This document shows positions 28,596-38,906 of a stretch of 64,000 nucleotides of DNA, in pieces (position 1 is the stretch's first letter; every line of letters begins with the position of its first letter). The position numbers were made by a program, and so were the translations under genes. The notes beneath the pieces were generated by a model. The model saw only the letters and a list, made by a program, of their open reading frames with translations. It did no database searches and was not told the DNA's origin. The stretch is from Stenotrophomonas maltophilia. GTDB lineage: Bacteria > Pseudomonadota > Gammaproteobacteria > Xanthomonadales > Xanthomonadaceae. Location: contig NZ_NERD01000002.1 of NCBI RefSeq assembly GCF_002799155.1, positions 3,286,001 to 3,350,000 on the forward strand, written 5' to 3'.

Positions 28596-29000
28596 ATGGA
28601 AGGTCTGGCTGAAGTTGCATCCGCCTCACCGGCGCGGTCGCTGGCGCTGTCTGCCAGCCCGGCCGAACTGACCTGGATCGCCGCGCTGTGCGATGCCGGC
28701 GATGACGCCCCGCGCCACCTGCAACAGCTGCAGGCGGTGCTGCAGCAGGGCGGCACGTTCAATGACGCCCAGGAGTGGTACCCGTTCGAAGTGGTCGAGC
28801 GCGGCGCCAGCCAACTGCAGCTGGGCCACGAGCGCGAGTTCGTGATCTGCGTGCTGCTGTGGCTGCAGGCCCTGGCCCAGGGCCGCGCCAGCATCCTGGA
28901 CCCGAGCCTGCACCTGGATGACCGTGCGATGGACATCGAGGCCTTGCCCGATGCACTGCGCGATGTGGTGCTGGACGCGTTCACCGCAGCAGGGTATTGA
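28596..29000 (+). CDS. Hypothetical protein
   Basis: 134 aa, no family recognised. It is mostly helical and acidic, with no signal peptide or membrane segment. DAQEWYPFEVVERGASQLQLGHEREFVICVLLWLQALA (in parts) looks like a folded core, and codon use matches the neighbours. It diverges from prlC with a 165-bp gap that must hold both promoters. Confidence 0.6.
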   Translation: MEGLAEVASASPARSLALSASPAELTWIAALCDAGDDAPRHLQQLQAVLQQGGTFNDAQEWYPFEVVERGASQLQLGHEREFVICVLLWLQALAQGRASILDPSLHLDDRAMDIEALPDALRDVVLDAFTAAGY

Positions 29001-29028
29001 TCGGGGGTACGACACACCGCCGCGGCCG

Positions 29029-29066
29029 CCGCCGGGCATGGCCCGGCGGAAATGCCAGCCGGCTAC
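29029..29066. repeat. SMAG/REP element containing the stop codon of the Cds1-like gene
   Basis: CCGCCGGGC-ATG-GCCCGGCGG is followed by AAATGCCAGCCGGCTAC, so the minus strand begins with GTAG. The TAG in it (29063-29065) is the stop codon of the PLP enzyme gene, whose last codon is CTG. Confidence 0.75.
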
Positions 29067-30175
29067 AGCGCTTCCAGGCTGCACCACGGCAGTTCCGGCA
29101 GCCCCTGCCCGGCCACCGCCGCCGCCAGCTGCGCATCGGCGCCGTCGACATCGATCCCTTGCCGCGCGTACCACGCCGGATCGTAGTAGCTCTGCGCGTA
29201 GCGCTCGCCGCTGTCGCACAGGATGCTGACGATGCTGCCCTGGTGGCCAGCCTCACGCATCCACTGCGCGGCCTGCAGCACGCCGATGAAGTTGGTGCCG
29301 GTAGAGCCGCCGACACGGCGGCCGAGCTGGCGGCTGACATGACGCATCGCGGCCAGGCTCAGCGCGTCAGGCACCTTCACCATCGCATCGACACTGGTCG
29401 GGATGAAACTCGGCTCCACCCGTGGCCGTCCGATGCCTTCCACGCGCGAACCGCCGCTGCAGGTCAGTCCACGCCAGTCCAGTTCACCGGCCACGGCCGC
29501 CTTGTAGCCGTCGAAGAACACCGACACTTCCGGGTCCGCGCACAGGATGCGGGTGTCATGCCGGCGGTAGCTGACATAACGGCCCAGCGTGGCTGCGGTA
29601 CCGCCGGTACCGGGGCTGCACACGATCCATTCGGGAACCGGGCTGGGTTCTTCGGCCATCTGCTTGAAGATGGATTCAGCGATGTTGTTGTTGGCACGCC
29701 AGTCGGTAGCGCGCTCGGCATAGGTGAACTGGTCCATGAAGTGGCCACCGGTTTCGCGGGCCAGCTTCTCCGATTCACAGTTGAGTTCGCAGGCACGCTC
29801 GACCAGGTGGCAGCGTCCCCCGTGGAACTCAATCGCGGCGATCTTTTCCGGCGAGGTGGTCGCCGGGATCACGGCAATGAATGGCAGGCCGAGCAGGCGC
29901 GCGAAATAGGCTTCGGACACCGCGGTCGAGCCGCTGGAAGCCTCGATCACTGGCCGGCCCTCGCGCAACCAGCCGTTGGTCAACGCATACAGGAACAGCG
30001 AGCGTGCCAACCGGTGCTTGAGGCTGCCGGTGGGATGGCTCGATTCGTCCTTGAGGTACAGATCGATGCCCTCGAACCCGGGCAGCGCCAGCGGGATCAG
30101 GTGGGTATCGGCGGAACGGTTGAAATCGGCTTCGATCTTGCGGATGGCGGCGGCCACCCATTCACGCTGCGACAT
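29063..30175 (-). CDS. PLP-dependent cysteine synthase-family protein (Cds1-like)
   Basis: 370 aa, fold-type II PLP enzyme. The PLP lysine is in [16 protein letters not shown], the asparagine-loop equivalent in [13 protein letters not shown], and the phosphate-binding glycine loop in [15 protein letters not shown]. The size and the C-terminal [19 protein letters not shown] fit the Cds1 group, for which mycobacterial Cds1 is a cysteine desulfhydrase releasing H2S, better than CysK/CysM. Desulfhydrase activity is inference. The start is ATG at 30175. The stop codon lies inside a SMAG repeat. Confidence 0.8.
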   Translation of the reverse strand: MSQREWVAAAIRKIEADFNRSADTHLIPLALPGFEGIDLYLKDESSHPTGSLKHRLARSLFLYALTNGWLREGRPVIEASSGSTAVSEAYFARLLGLPFIAVIPATTSPEKIAAIEFHGGRCHLVERACELNCESEKLARETGGHFMDQFTYAERATDWRANNNIAESIFKQMAEEPSPVPEWIVCSPGTGGTAATLGRYVSYRRHDTRILCADPEVSVFFDGYKAAVAGELDWRGLTCSGGSRVEGIGRPRVEPSFIPTSVDAMVKVPDALSLAAMRHVSRQLGRRVGGSTGTNFIGVLQAAQWMREAGHQGSIVSILCDSGERYAQSYYDPAWYARQGIDVDGADAQLAAAVAGQGLPELPWCSLEAL

Positions 30176-30297
30176 GGCGGGCAATGCTCAGAACGGAACG
30201 GTGCGATCCGCCCATTGTACGTCGCGGTGCCGTCAGCTGACGGCCGGTAGAATAGCCCCATCCGGCCGGCAACGGCCCCGTCTGAAGGACCTCCCCC

Positions 30298-30813
30298 ATG
30301 ACCATTCCCGCCCTGCGCGATGTCCCTGGCGTCGCCGCCCAAGCCCCGGCCGAAACCACTGGCTTCGTGTTCAACCACACCATGCTGCGGGTGAAGGACA
30401 TCACCGCCTCGCTGGACTTCTACACCCGCGTGCTCGGCTACCAGCTGATCGACAAGCGCGACTTCCCGGACGCCCGGTTCAGCCTGTACTTCCTGGCCTA
30501 CATGCCGGCCGGTGCGGTCGTACCGGAAGACGACAACCAGCGCCGCGTGTGGATGGCCGGCCTGCCGGGCGTCCTGGAACTGACCCACAACCACGGTACC
30601 GAGAGCCAGGACGGCGCGGTCTACCACGACGGCAACAGCGATCCGCGCGGCTTCGGCCACATCTGCGTGTCGGTGCCGGACATCGAGGCCGCCTGCCAGC
30701 GCTTCGAAGACCTCGGCGTGGCCTTCCAGAAGCGCCTGACCGACGGCCGCATGAAGAACCTGGCCTTCATCAAGGACCCGGACGGCTACTGGGTCGAGAT
30801 CATCGCCAACTGA
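30298..30813 (+). CDS. gloA: GloA, lactoylglutathione lyase (glyoxalase I)
   Basis: 171-aa metalloenzyme that isomerises the methylglyoxal-glutathione adduct to S-lactoylglutathione in the cytosol. Metal ligands fit His27 (FNHTMLRVKD), Glu in LELTHNHG, His in GFGHICVSVPD and Glu167 (YWVEIIAN). The extra N-terminal residues and the MAGLPGVLELTHNHGTE region resemble the longer zinc-type enzymes rather than the short nickel type of E. coli. It has its own leader and ends at a palindromic repeat. Confidence 0.93.
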   Translation: MTIPALRDVPGVAAQAPAETTGFVFNHTMLRVKDITASLDFYTRVLGYQLIDKRDFPDARFSLYFLAYMPAGAVVPEDDNQRRVWMAGLPGVLELTHNHGTESQDGAVYHDGNSDPRGFGHICVSVPDIEAACQRFEDLGVAFQKRLTDGRMKNLAFIKDPDGYWVEIIAN

Positions 30814-30814
30814 C

Positions 30815-30892
30815 AAAAAGGGGACGGAGGGGATTAAGCCGTTTCTGGCACTATTAGGCCGCAAGCGACTTAATCCCCTCCGTCCCCTTTTT
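30815..30892. repeat. Diverged copy of the long palindrome, between gloA and the VOC gene
   Basis: Outer arms of 24 bp (30815-30838 and 30869-30892) are exact complements and identical in sequence to the outer part of the repeat at 26327-26392. Between them are 30 nt in place of the 18-nt perfect centre. It starts one base after the gloA stop codon and its T-run could terminate gloA transcription. Confidence 0.88.
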
Positions 30893-30905
30893 TTGCGAGG
30901 TTGGT

Positions 30906-31334
30906 ATGGAAACGATGGAACTGCACCGCGGACGACTGATCGACCACATCCAGCTGGTCGTACGCGACCTGGCCGCCAGCCGCCGCTTCTACCAGGCGGT
31001 GTTCGAGACGATCGGCATCCCGATCGCCGGCGAAGGTGATGATTACTTCTGGGCCGACGAGCTGTTCATTTCCAACGCCAGCAGCGAGGCCGCCGCCGGC
31101 CAGTTGACCGGCCGCCACCATCTGGCCTTCCAGGCGCGCGACCGCGCCACCGTCGACGCCTTCCATACCGCCGCGATCGCCGCCGGCGGCACCGACAACG
31201 GCGCGCCGGGCGAACGCCCTTACCATCCGGGCTACTACGGCGCGTTCGTGATTGATCCGGATGGCAACAACATCGAAGTGGTCTACCACGGCCCAGCGAA
31301 CTACAGCGCCGACTCGGTGAAGGTCACTTTCTGA
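30906..31334 (+). CDS. VOC (glyoxalase/dioxygenase-fold) family protein
   Basis: 142 aa with a single vicinal-oxygen-chelate unit: DHIQLVVRDLAASRRFYQAVFETIG at the start, GRHHLAFQARD in the middle and FVIDPDGNNIEVVYHG at the end. His in DHIQL, His in HHLAF and Glu in NIEVV are positioned as metal ligands. The substrate is unknown. It follows gloA, which is of the same fold, but the palindrome between them suggests separate transcription. Confidence 0.82.
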   Translation: METMELHRGRLIDHIQLVVRDLAASRRFYQAVFETIGIPIAGEGDDYFWADELFISNASSEAAAGQLTGRHHLAFQARDRATVDAFHTAAIAAGGTDNGAPGERPYHPGYYGAFVIDPDGNNIEVVYHGPANYSADSVKVTF

Positions 31335-31355
31335 TATCACCGAAACCGTGAACGA

Positions 31356-31380
31356 AGAAGCCGGGCAATGCCCGGCTTCT
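31356..31380. terminator. Hairpin between convergent VOC and CBS genes
   Basis: AGAAGCCGGGC-AAT-GCCCGGCTTCT is a perfect 11-bp stem. T-runs are weak on both sides, so it may be only a partial terminator. Confidence 0.65.
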
Positions 31381-31401
31381 CTGCATCCAAGGGTCAAGCC
31401 C

Positions 31402-31833
31402 TCAGTGGGCGGCCATGTAGATGTCCTGCAGCACGGCCTTTTCCAGTTCCAGCTCGCCCAGCAGGTTCTTCACGATGTCACCCAGGCTGAGGATGCCAAC
31501 CAGTCGGGTGCCTTCGGTAACCATCAGATGACGGCGCCGCGAGTATGTCATCAGCGACATGGCCTGCTTCAGCGTGGCGTCCGGCGCAATGCCTTCCAGG
31601 CCGGTGGACGGCAGGCTGGAGATCACCCGGCGGCCGGCCTGCGGGCCGTCGTCGGCCAGGGTGCGCACGATGTCCTTTTCGGAAATGATGCCGACCGGGG
31701 CATCGTCCTTCATCACCACCAGCGCAGCGATCTTGTTCGCGCTCATCTTGTGGGCGGCGGCACCGATGGTGTCTTCGGCGTCGATGGTGATGACAGCTTC
31801 TTTCTTGGATTGCAGGAGTTCGCGGACGTTCAT
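31402..31833 (-). CDS. CBS-domain protein
   Basis: 143 aa made almost entirely of two CBS motifs: AVITIDAEDTIGAAAHKMSANKIAALVV with GIISEKDIVRTL, and IAPDATLKQAMSLMTYSRRRHLMV with GILSLGDIVKNLL. Such stand-alone pairs bind adenine nucleotides and act as energy or ligand sensors; the partner is unknown. The ATG at 31833 is preceded by AGGA; an upstream extension lacks conserved sequence. Confidence 0.88.
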   Translation of the reverse strand: MNVRELLQSKKEAVITIDAEDTIGAAAHKMSANKIAALVVMKDDAPVGIISEKDIVRTLADDGPQAGRRVISSLPSTGLEGIAPDATLKQAMSLMTYSRRRHLMVTEGTRLVGILSLGDIVKNLLGELELEKAVLQDIYMAAH

Positions 31834-32222
31834 TCTTGTTTCCTGGTGCAGGTCACTGAAGTCAAAAAGTGTGCTCTTCCGATACGCCCCCTCCCCGGGA
31901 ACAGACCTTTCAGCGCACGTCTGGCGCACCCGGCTGCCGCTTGGAACGGATCGGCAGACGATGTGCTGCAACGCGAACGAGGTGGGCTCAACCGCTCAAC
32001 CCGGACCTCGGACAAATCGATTCTACGACTGCGACCATCGGTCACTACCGGCATCGATAGGACAGTTCGTCGTGGGAACCAACTGACGATCCAGAGAATG
32101 GCACCGCGGCTGAAACCGCCGCTGAATACAGCCGATGCCATGCATTAAAGATTGATTGCCTGCTGCCGATGGCGGACAGAACACCTGGCGGCTGTCCCAC
32201 TTCGCACTCCCGTCGGCACAAA
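31834..32222. other. Intergenic stretch without a supported gene
   Basis: About 390 bp between the CBS gene start and the glmS terminator. It holds only short frames with poor codon use, and is less GC-rich than the coding regions around it (for example ATGCATTAAAGATTGATTG near 32140). No repeat, tRNA or clear promoter was found; it must contain the CBS gene promoter. Confidence 0.5.
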
Positions 32223-32249
32223 CGAAAGGGGCCACGTGGGCCCCTTTCG
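32223..32249 (-). terminator. Intrinsic terminator of glmS
   Basis: CGAAAGGGGCC and GGCCCCTTTCG form an 11-bp stem with a 5-nt loop 29 bp beyond the glmS stop codon; on the minus strand TTTG follows. Confidence 0.75.
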
Positions 32250-32277
32250 CATGCAGCATCCAATGGATCCGACGGGC

Positions 32278-34116
<1,839 letters not shown>

Positions 34117-34193
34117 GTCACGCGATTCCTTGAAGACGATCGGCGCATTCTAGCCTGCGTGCCCCGCTTCCCCCTCCTGTCCGCTTAATGAAA

Positions 34194-34227
34194 GTGTCCG
34201 GAAAGGTGTCCGCGGACACCCGGACAC
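34194..34227. promoter_or_regulatory. Nested GTGTCC/GGACAC dyad, candidate activator binding site
   Basis: A 34-bp region holds two nested inverted repeats: GTGTCCGG (34194) pairs with CCGGACAC (34220), and inside them GGTGTCCG-CGGACACC (34205-34220) is a perfect 16-bp palindrome. It is centred about 87 bp before the transcription start predicted from the sigma-54 element at 34271, the usual distance for an enhancer of an NtrC-type activator. Confidence 0.7.
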
Positions 34228-34270
34228 TCCAGGGTGCTTCCCAACCCATTGACCCACAAGGAAATAAAGT

Positions 34271-34286
34271 TGGCACGCTACGTGCT
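34271..34286 (+). promoter_or_regulatory. Candidate sigma-54 promoter of the ABC exporter cassette
   Basis: TGGCACGCTACGTGCT matches the sigma-54 consensus TGGCACRNNNNTTGCW at all fixed positions but one (G for T at the first T of the -12 block). GG at -24 and GC at -12 have the correct spacing. It ends 33 bp before the ATG of the adaptor gene. Confidence 0.75.
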
Positions 34287-34319
34287 TGGTACCCACTACC
34301 ACCGTCAGGCACGCACCCG

Positions 34320-35597
34320 ATGATCCGCGACACCTCCGCACAGGACCAGATCGTTTCCTCCGCCCCGTCCGGCACCACCCGCGCCAACTGGCAGCGTTAC
34401 CGCTGGCCGGCACTGGGCGCCATCGCGCTGCTGGCCGGCATCGGCTGGGCCGTGTACGCCTGGTCCAACGCCAGCCGCTCCTACGACAGCAGCCGCGTGC
34501 GCATCGCCGAAGTGAAGCGCGGGGACCTGGTCCGCGACATCGCCGCCGACGGCCGCGTGATCGCCGCCAACAGCCCGATCCTGTACGCCATCTCGGCCGG
34601 CACCGTGGACCTGAAGGTGGTCGCCGGCGACGTGGTCAAGAAGGGCCAGGAACTGGCGGTCATCGACAGCCCGGAACTGCGCAGCAAGCTGGCCCAGGAA
34701 CAGGCCACCCTGGCCGGCCTGGAAGCCGAGGCCAGCCGCGCCGCGCTGGACGCCACCCTGGCCCGCGCCAAGTCGCGCAAGGAAACCGACCAAGCCACCA
34801 TCGAGCGCCAGGCCGCCGACCGCGACCTGCAGCGTTACCAGCGTGGCTACGACGGCGGCGCGGTGCCGCAGATCGATCTGGCCAAGGCCAAGGACTCGCT
34901 GAAGAAGGCCGACATCACCCTGGCCAACGCCACCACCGATGCACGCCTGCAGAGCCAGGGCGCTGACCTGGACGCCCGCAACAAGCGCCTGCTGGCCGAC
35001 CGCCAGAAGGCGGTGGTGGCCGAGGTGCAGCGCCAGGTGGACGCGCTGACCCTGCGCGCGCCGTTCGACGGCCAGGTCGGCCAGGTGCAGGCCGTCCAGT
35101 CCACCAACCTGGCCGCCAATGCGCCAGTGCTGGGCGTGGTCGACCTGTCCAAGTTCGAGGTCGAGATCAAGGTACCGGAGAGCTTCGCCCGTGACCTGGC
35201 GATCGGCATGCCGGCGCAGCTGACCGGCGGCAACGGCAAGCCGTTCCCGGGCGAGATCAGTGCGGTGTCGCCGGAAGTGGTCAACGGCGAGGTCAACGCC
35301 CGCGTGCGCTTCGCCAGCGCGCAGCCGGAAGGCCTGCGCCAGAGCCAGCGGATGTCGGTGCGCGTGCTGCTCGATACCCGTAAGGACGTGCTGAAGGTCG
35401 AGCGCGGCCCGTTCGTCGAACAGGGCAACGGCATCGCCTACGTAATGGATGGCCGCACTGCGGTACGGCGTCCGGTGGAACTGGGCGTCAGCAGCCTGGG
35501 CGAAGTGGAAATCAAGTCGGGCGTGCAGCCGGGCGACCGCATCGTGGTCTCCGGCAGCGACCTGTTCAAGGACGCCGAACGCGTCTCCGTCAACTGA
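34320..35597 (+). CDS. Periplasmic adaptor (HlyD/MacA-type) of an ABC exporter
   Basis: 425 aa. A cytoplasmic N-terminus is followed by one membrane helix (about residues 28-48, WPALGAIALLAGIGWAVYAW), then a lipoyl half (GTVDLKVVAGDVVKKGQELAVID), a long alpha-helical hairpin, the second lipoyl half (LRAPFDGQVGQVQ) and a beta-barrel domain. It would bridge the two permeases to an outer-membrane factor, none of which is encoded nearby. The ATG at 34320 was chosen; an upstream in-frame extension would read through the promoter. First gene of a seven-gene plus-strand group. Confidence 0.88.
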   Translation: MIRDTSAQDQIVSSAPSGTTRANWQRYRWPALGAIALLAGIGWAVYAWSNASRSYDSSRVRIAEVKRGDLVRDIAADGRVIAANSPILYAISAGTVDLKVVAGDVVKKGQELAVIDSPELRSKLAQEQATLAGLEAEASRAALDATLARAKSRKETDQATIERQAADRDLQRYQRGYDGGAVPQIDLAKAKDSLKKADITLANATTDARLQSQGADLDARNKRLLADRQKAVVAEVQRQVDALTLRAPFDGQVGQVQAVQSTNLAANAPVLGVVDLSKFEVEIKVPESFARDLAIGMPAQLTGGNGKPFPGEISAVSPEVVNGEVNARVRFASAQPEGLRQSQRMSVRVLLDTRKDVLKVERGPFVEQGNGIAYVMDGRTAVRRPVELGVSSLGEVEIKSGVQPGDRIVVSGSDLFKDAERVSVN

Positions 35598-35632
35598 TAC
35601 CTGATACCTGAATCCTGGAGAGAGGACACCCC

Positions 35633-36358
35633 ATGTACATGCTCGAAATGCGCTCGGTCGCCAAGGTCTTCCGCACCGAACAGGTGGAAACCCACGCACT
35701 GCGCTCGCTGGAACTGCAGGTCAAGGAAGGCGAGTTCGTCGCCGTCACCGGTCCGTCCGGCTCCGGCAAGACCACCTTCCTCAACATCGCCGGCCTGCTG
35801 GAAACCTTCACCAGCGGCACCTACATGCTCGACGGCCAGGACGTGAGCACGCTGGGCGACGATGCCCGCAGCCGACTGCGCAACCAGAAGATCGGCTTCA
35901 TCTTCCAGGGCTTCAACCTGATCCCCGACCTGAACCTGTTCGACAACGTCGACGTGCCGCTGCGCTACCGCAAGATGAGCGCCAACGAGCGCCGCGAGCG
36001 CATCGAGAAGGCGCTGACCCAGGTCGGCCTGGGCTCGCGCATGAAGCACTACCCGAATGAGCTGTCCGGTGGCCAGCAGCAGCGCGCCGCGATCGCGCGT
36101 GCCCTGGCCGGCAGCCCGCGCCTGCTGCTGGCCGACGAACCGACCGGCAACCTGGATACGCAGATGGCCCGCGGCGTGATGGAACTGCTGGAGGAGATCA
36201 ATGCCGCCGGCACCACCATCGTGATGGTCACCCATGACCCGGAACTGGCCGCGCGCGCGCAGCGCAACGTGCACATCGTCGACGGCCAGGTGACCGACCT
36301 GGTGCGCGAGCCGGTGCTGGCCACCCCGCCGCGCCACATCGTCGCCGTCAACGAGTGA
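35633..36358 (+). CDS. ABC transporter ATP-binding protein (MacB/LolD type)
   Basis: 241 aa. Walker A GPSGSGKTT, Q-loop FIFQGFNLIPDLNLFDNVDVPL, signature LSGGQQQRAAIARAL, Walker B LLLADEPTGNLD and H-loop MVTHDPE are all complete. This is the family that drives LolCDE, FtsEX and MacB mechanotransmission systems. Its ATP hydrolysis would move the periplasmic parts of the two permeases encoded next. A good Shine-Dalgarno sequence (GGAGAGAGG) lies upstream. Confidence 0.93.
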   Translation: MYMLEMRSVAKVFRTEQVETHALRSLELQVKEGEFVAVTGPSGSGKTTFLNIAGLLETFTSGTYMLDGQDVSTLGDDARSRLRNQKIGFIFQGFNLIPDLNLFDNVDVPLRYRKMSANERRERIEKALTQVGLGSRMKHYPNELSGGQQQRAAIARALAGSPRLLLADEPTGNLDTQMARGVMELLEEINAAGTTIVMVTHDPELAARAQRNVHIVDGQVTDLVREPVLATPPRHIVAVNE

Positions 36359-36368
36359 GGGCCCGACC

Positions 36369-37667
36369 ATGTTCGCCTACTACGCCCGATTGGCGGTGCG
36401 CAGCTTCCGCCGCAACAAGGTACTGACCGCGCTGATGGTGATCGCCATCGCGCTGGGCATCGGCGCATCGATGACCACGTTGACCGTGTTCCATGTGCTG
36501 TCCGGCGACCCGATTCCCAGCAAGAGCGGCCGCCTGTTCTACGTGCAGCTCGACGCCGCGACCGGTGCCTACGTCGCCGGCGAAGAGCCGGAAACCCAGT
36601 TGACCCGCTTCGATGGTGAAGCACTGCTGCGCGAAGCCAAGGGTGAGCGCCAGGCGCTGATGAGCGGTGGCGGTGGGACCATTGAGCCCGCCAGCAGCAC
36701 CCTCAAGCCCTTCAGCATTGATACCCGCTGGACGTCGGCCGACTTCTTCCCCATGTTCGAGGTGCCCATGCAGTACGGCCGCCCGTGGAGCCACGAGGAT
36801 GACGAAGCCCGTGCCCGCGTGGTGGTCATCTCCAAGGCACTCAACGACAAGCTGTTCCAGGGCGCCAACAGCGTGGGCCGCGACCTGCGCATGGAAGGCC
36901 AGAGCTTCCGCATCGTCGGTGTGATGAAGGAGTGGAGCCCAGAGCCGCACTTCTACGACCTGACCACAGGCAGCTACGGCAAGGACGAAGACCTGCTGCT
37001 GCCGATCTCGACCTCCTTCGATCTCAAGCTTGGCAATAACGGCAACATGAACTGCTTCGGCGAGAACCCCGACGGCAACAGCTACTCGCTCAATGCACCG
37101 TGCGCGTGGCTGCAGTACTGGGTGGAACTGGACCCGGCCAAGGCCGCCGACTATCGCCGCTACCTGGAGAACTATTCGACGCAGCAACGTGAAGCCGGCC
37201 GCTTCAAGCACCCGCCGAACGTTCGCCTGCGCACCGTGATGGAATGGCTGGACTTCAACGGCGCAGTACCCAGCGATGTCCGCCTGCAGCTGTGGCTGGC
37301 GCTGGGCTTTCTCGGCGTCTGCCTGGTCAATACGGTGGGCCTGCTGCTGGCCAAGTTCCTGCGTCGCAGTGGTGAAATCGGTGTGCGCCGTGCACTGGGT
37401 GCCAGCCGCGGGCAGATCTTCCTGCAGTGCCTGGTCGAAGCCGGCGCGGTCGGCGTGGTCGGTGGCGTGCTGGGCATCGGCCTGGCCCTGCTCGGCCTGT
37501 TCGCGGTGCGCCAGCAGCCGGTGGAGTACGCCAAGCTCGCCCACCTGGACGGCAGCATGCTGCTGCTCGCATTGGGCCTGACCCTGTTCGCCAGCCTCGC
37601 CGCCGGTTTCCTGCCCGCCTGGCGCGCGATGCAGGTCACACCGGCCATCCAGCTCAAGTCGCAGTAA
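36369..37667 (+). CDS. ABC transporter permease 1 (MacB/FtsX type)
   Basis: 432 aa. One N-terminal helix (VLTALMVIAIALGIGASMTTLTV), a large MacB-like periplasmic domain (about residues 45-300), and a C-terminal FtsX module of three helices with the coupling motif RRSGEIGVRRALGASRGQIF. MacB-type transporters of this topology export peptides or lipids, or power periplasmic processes, without passing substrate through the membrane core. Unlike MacB itself, the ATPase is a separate protein. It pairs with the next gene, 20 bp away. Confidence 0.88.
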   Translation: MFAYYARLAVRSFRRNKVLTALMVIAIALGIGASMTTLTVFHVLSGDPIPSKSGRLFYVQLDAATGAYVAGEEPETQLTRFDGEALLREAKGERQALMSGGGGTIEPASSTLKPFSIDTRWTSADFFPMFEVPMQYGRPWSHEDDEARARVVVISKALNDKLFQGANSVGRDLRMEGQSFRIVGVMKEWSPEPHFYDLTTGSYGKDEDLLLPISTSFDLKLGNNGNMNCFGENPDGNSYSLNAPCAWLQYWVELDPAKAADYRRYLENYSTQQREAGRFKHPPNVRLRTVMEWLDFNGAVPSDVRLQLWLALGFLGVCLVNTVGLLLAKFLRRSGEIGVRRALGASRGQIFLQCLVEAGAVGVVGGVLGIGLALLGLFAVRQQPVEYAKLAHLDGSMLLLALGLTLFASLAAGFLPAWRAMQVTPAIQLKSQ

Positions 37668-37687
37668 GCATCCGAACGAGGACTCCC

Positions 37688-38905
37688 ATGGACATCCGCC
37701 CCATCCTCAGCACGCTGCGCCGGCACAAGACCGCCGCTGCCCTGATCGTGCTGGAAGTCGCACTGACCTGCGCCATCGTCTGCAACGCGCTGTTCCTGGT
37801 CAGCCAGCGCGTGGAGAAGATCAGCATGCCCAGTGGCATCGCCGAGAACGAACTGGTGATGCTGCGCGTCAGTGGCATCGGCAAGCAGACCGACGCCCTG
37901 GCCCGCACCCGCGAGGACCTGGCATCGCTGCGCGCCATCCCCGGCGTCAGCAACGTCACCATCATCAACCAGGTCCCCTTCCGCAACGGCTCCTCCAGCA
38001 GCAGCATCTCGCGCGTGATCGACCAGGAACGGCCGACCACCAACGCCTCGATGTACAACCTGTCCGAGAACGGGCTGGCCACGATGGGCATCAACCTGAT
38101 TGCAGGCCGCGATTTCCTGCCCGACGAGTACCAGAACTTCGAGGACGTCAGCACGGGCGGCGGCAAGGAAAAGGCCATCCCGATTCTCCTCACCCAGGCC
38201 ACCGCCGCCAAGATGGAACCCGATGGCAGCGCACTGGGCAAGTCCTACTACATGGGCAAGCAGTCGCTGCACGTAGTCGGCATCGTCGACACGCTCAGCA
38301 CGCCCAATGGCTGGAACGACAACTGGACCAACTCGATGCTGCTGCCCACCCGGAGCACGTTCGATAAAGGTGGCACCTATGTGCTGCGCACCGACCCGGC
38401 GCGCCGCAAGGAAGTGCTCGATGCCGCCGCCGCCGCACTGGAGCGCAATGATCCAAACCGTCTGATGCGCGACAAGCTGACCTATGAAGACCAGCGCAAG
38501 GACTTCTTCAAGAACGACCGCGCAATGGTCGGCCTGCTGATCACGGTCAGCATCTCGTTGCTGGTGGTTACCGCACTGGGCATCATCGGCCTGGCCAGCT
38601 TCTGGGTGCAGCAGCGCAGCAAGCAGATCGGCATCCGCCGTGCGCTGGGTGCCACGCGTGGGCAGATCCTGCGCTACTTCCAGACCGAGAACTTCCTGCT
38701 GGCCACGCTGGGCATCGTGCTGGGCATGCTGGCCGCCTACGCGATCAACCTGGCACTGATGAACATGTACGAGCTGCCGCGCATGCCGCTGCACTACCTG
38801 CCGCTGGGCGCGCTGCTGCTGTGGGTGCTCGGCCAGATCGCGGTGTTCGGACCGGCCCGGCGTGCAGCAGCGGTACCGCCTGCGGTTGCCACGCGGGGCG
38901 CGTGA
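37688..38905 (+). CDS. ABC transporter permease 2 (MacB/FtsX type)
   Basis: 405 aa with the same plan as permease 1: N-terminal helix (AAALIVLEVALTCAIVCNALFLV), periplasmic domain, then a three-helix FtsX module with QRSKQIGIRRALGATRGQILRYF as the ATPase-coupling region. The periplasmic domain is different enough to suggest a heterodimer with permease 1. The ATG at 37688 lies 20 bp after the permease 1 stop codon; longer forms would overlap that gene heavily. Confidence 0.88.
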   Translation: MDIRPILSTLRRHKTAAALIVLEVALTCAIVCNALFLVSQRVEKISMPSGIAENELVMLRVSGIGKQTDALARTREDLASLRAIPGVSNVTIINQVPFRNGSSSSSISRVIDQERPTTNASMYNLSENGLATMGINLIAGRDFLPDEYQNFEDVSTGGGKEKAIPILLTQATAAKMEPDGSALGKSYYMGKQSLHVVGIVDTLSTPNGWNDNWTNSMLLPTRSTFDKGGTYVLRTDPARRKEVLDAAAAALERNDPNRLMRDKLTYEDQRKDFFKNDRAMVGLLITVSISLLVVTALGIIGLASFWVQQRSKQIGIRRALGATRGQILRYFQTENFLLATLGIVLGMLAAYAINLALMNMYELPRMPLHYLPLGALLLWVLGQIAVFGPARRAAAVPPAVATRGA

Positions 38906-38906
38906 G

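Noticed and set aside
31834..32222. Short open frames in the CBS-glmS gap
   Set aside because: None has a convincing start, length or codon use, and frames on both strands overlap.
37427..37687. Longer N-terminus for permease 2
   Set aside because: It would overlap permease 1 by 240 bp and places an Arg/Gly-rich segment before a clear membrane-helix start.
34320..38905. Naming the exporter macAB
   Set aside because: MacB fuses ATPase and permease in one protein; here the ATPase and two permeases are separate and the substrate is unknown.
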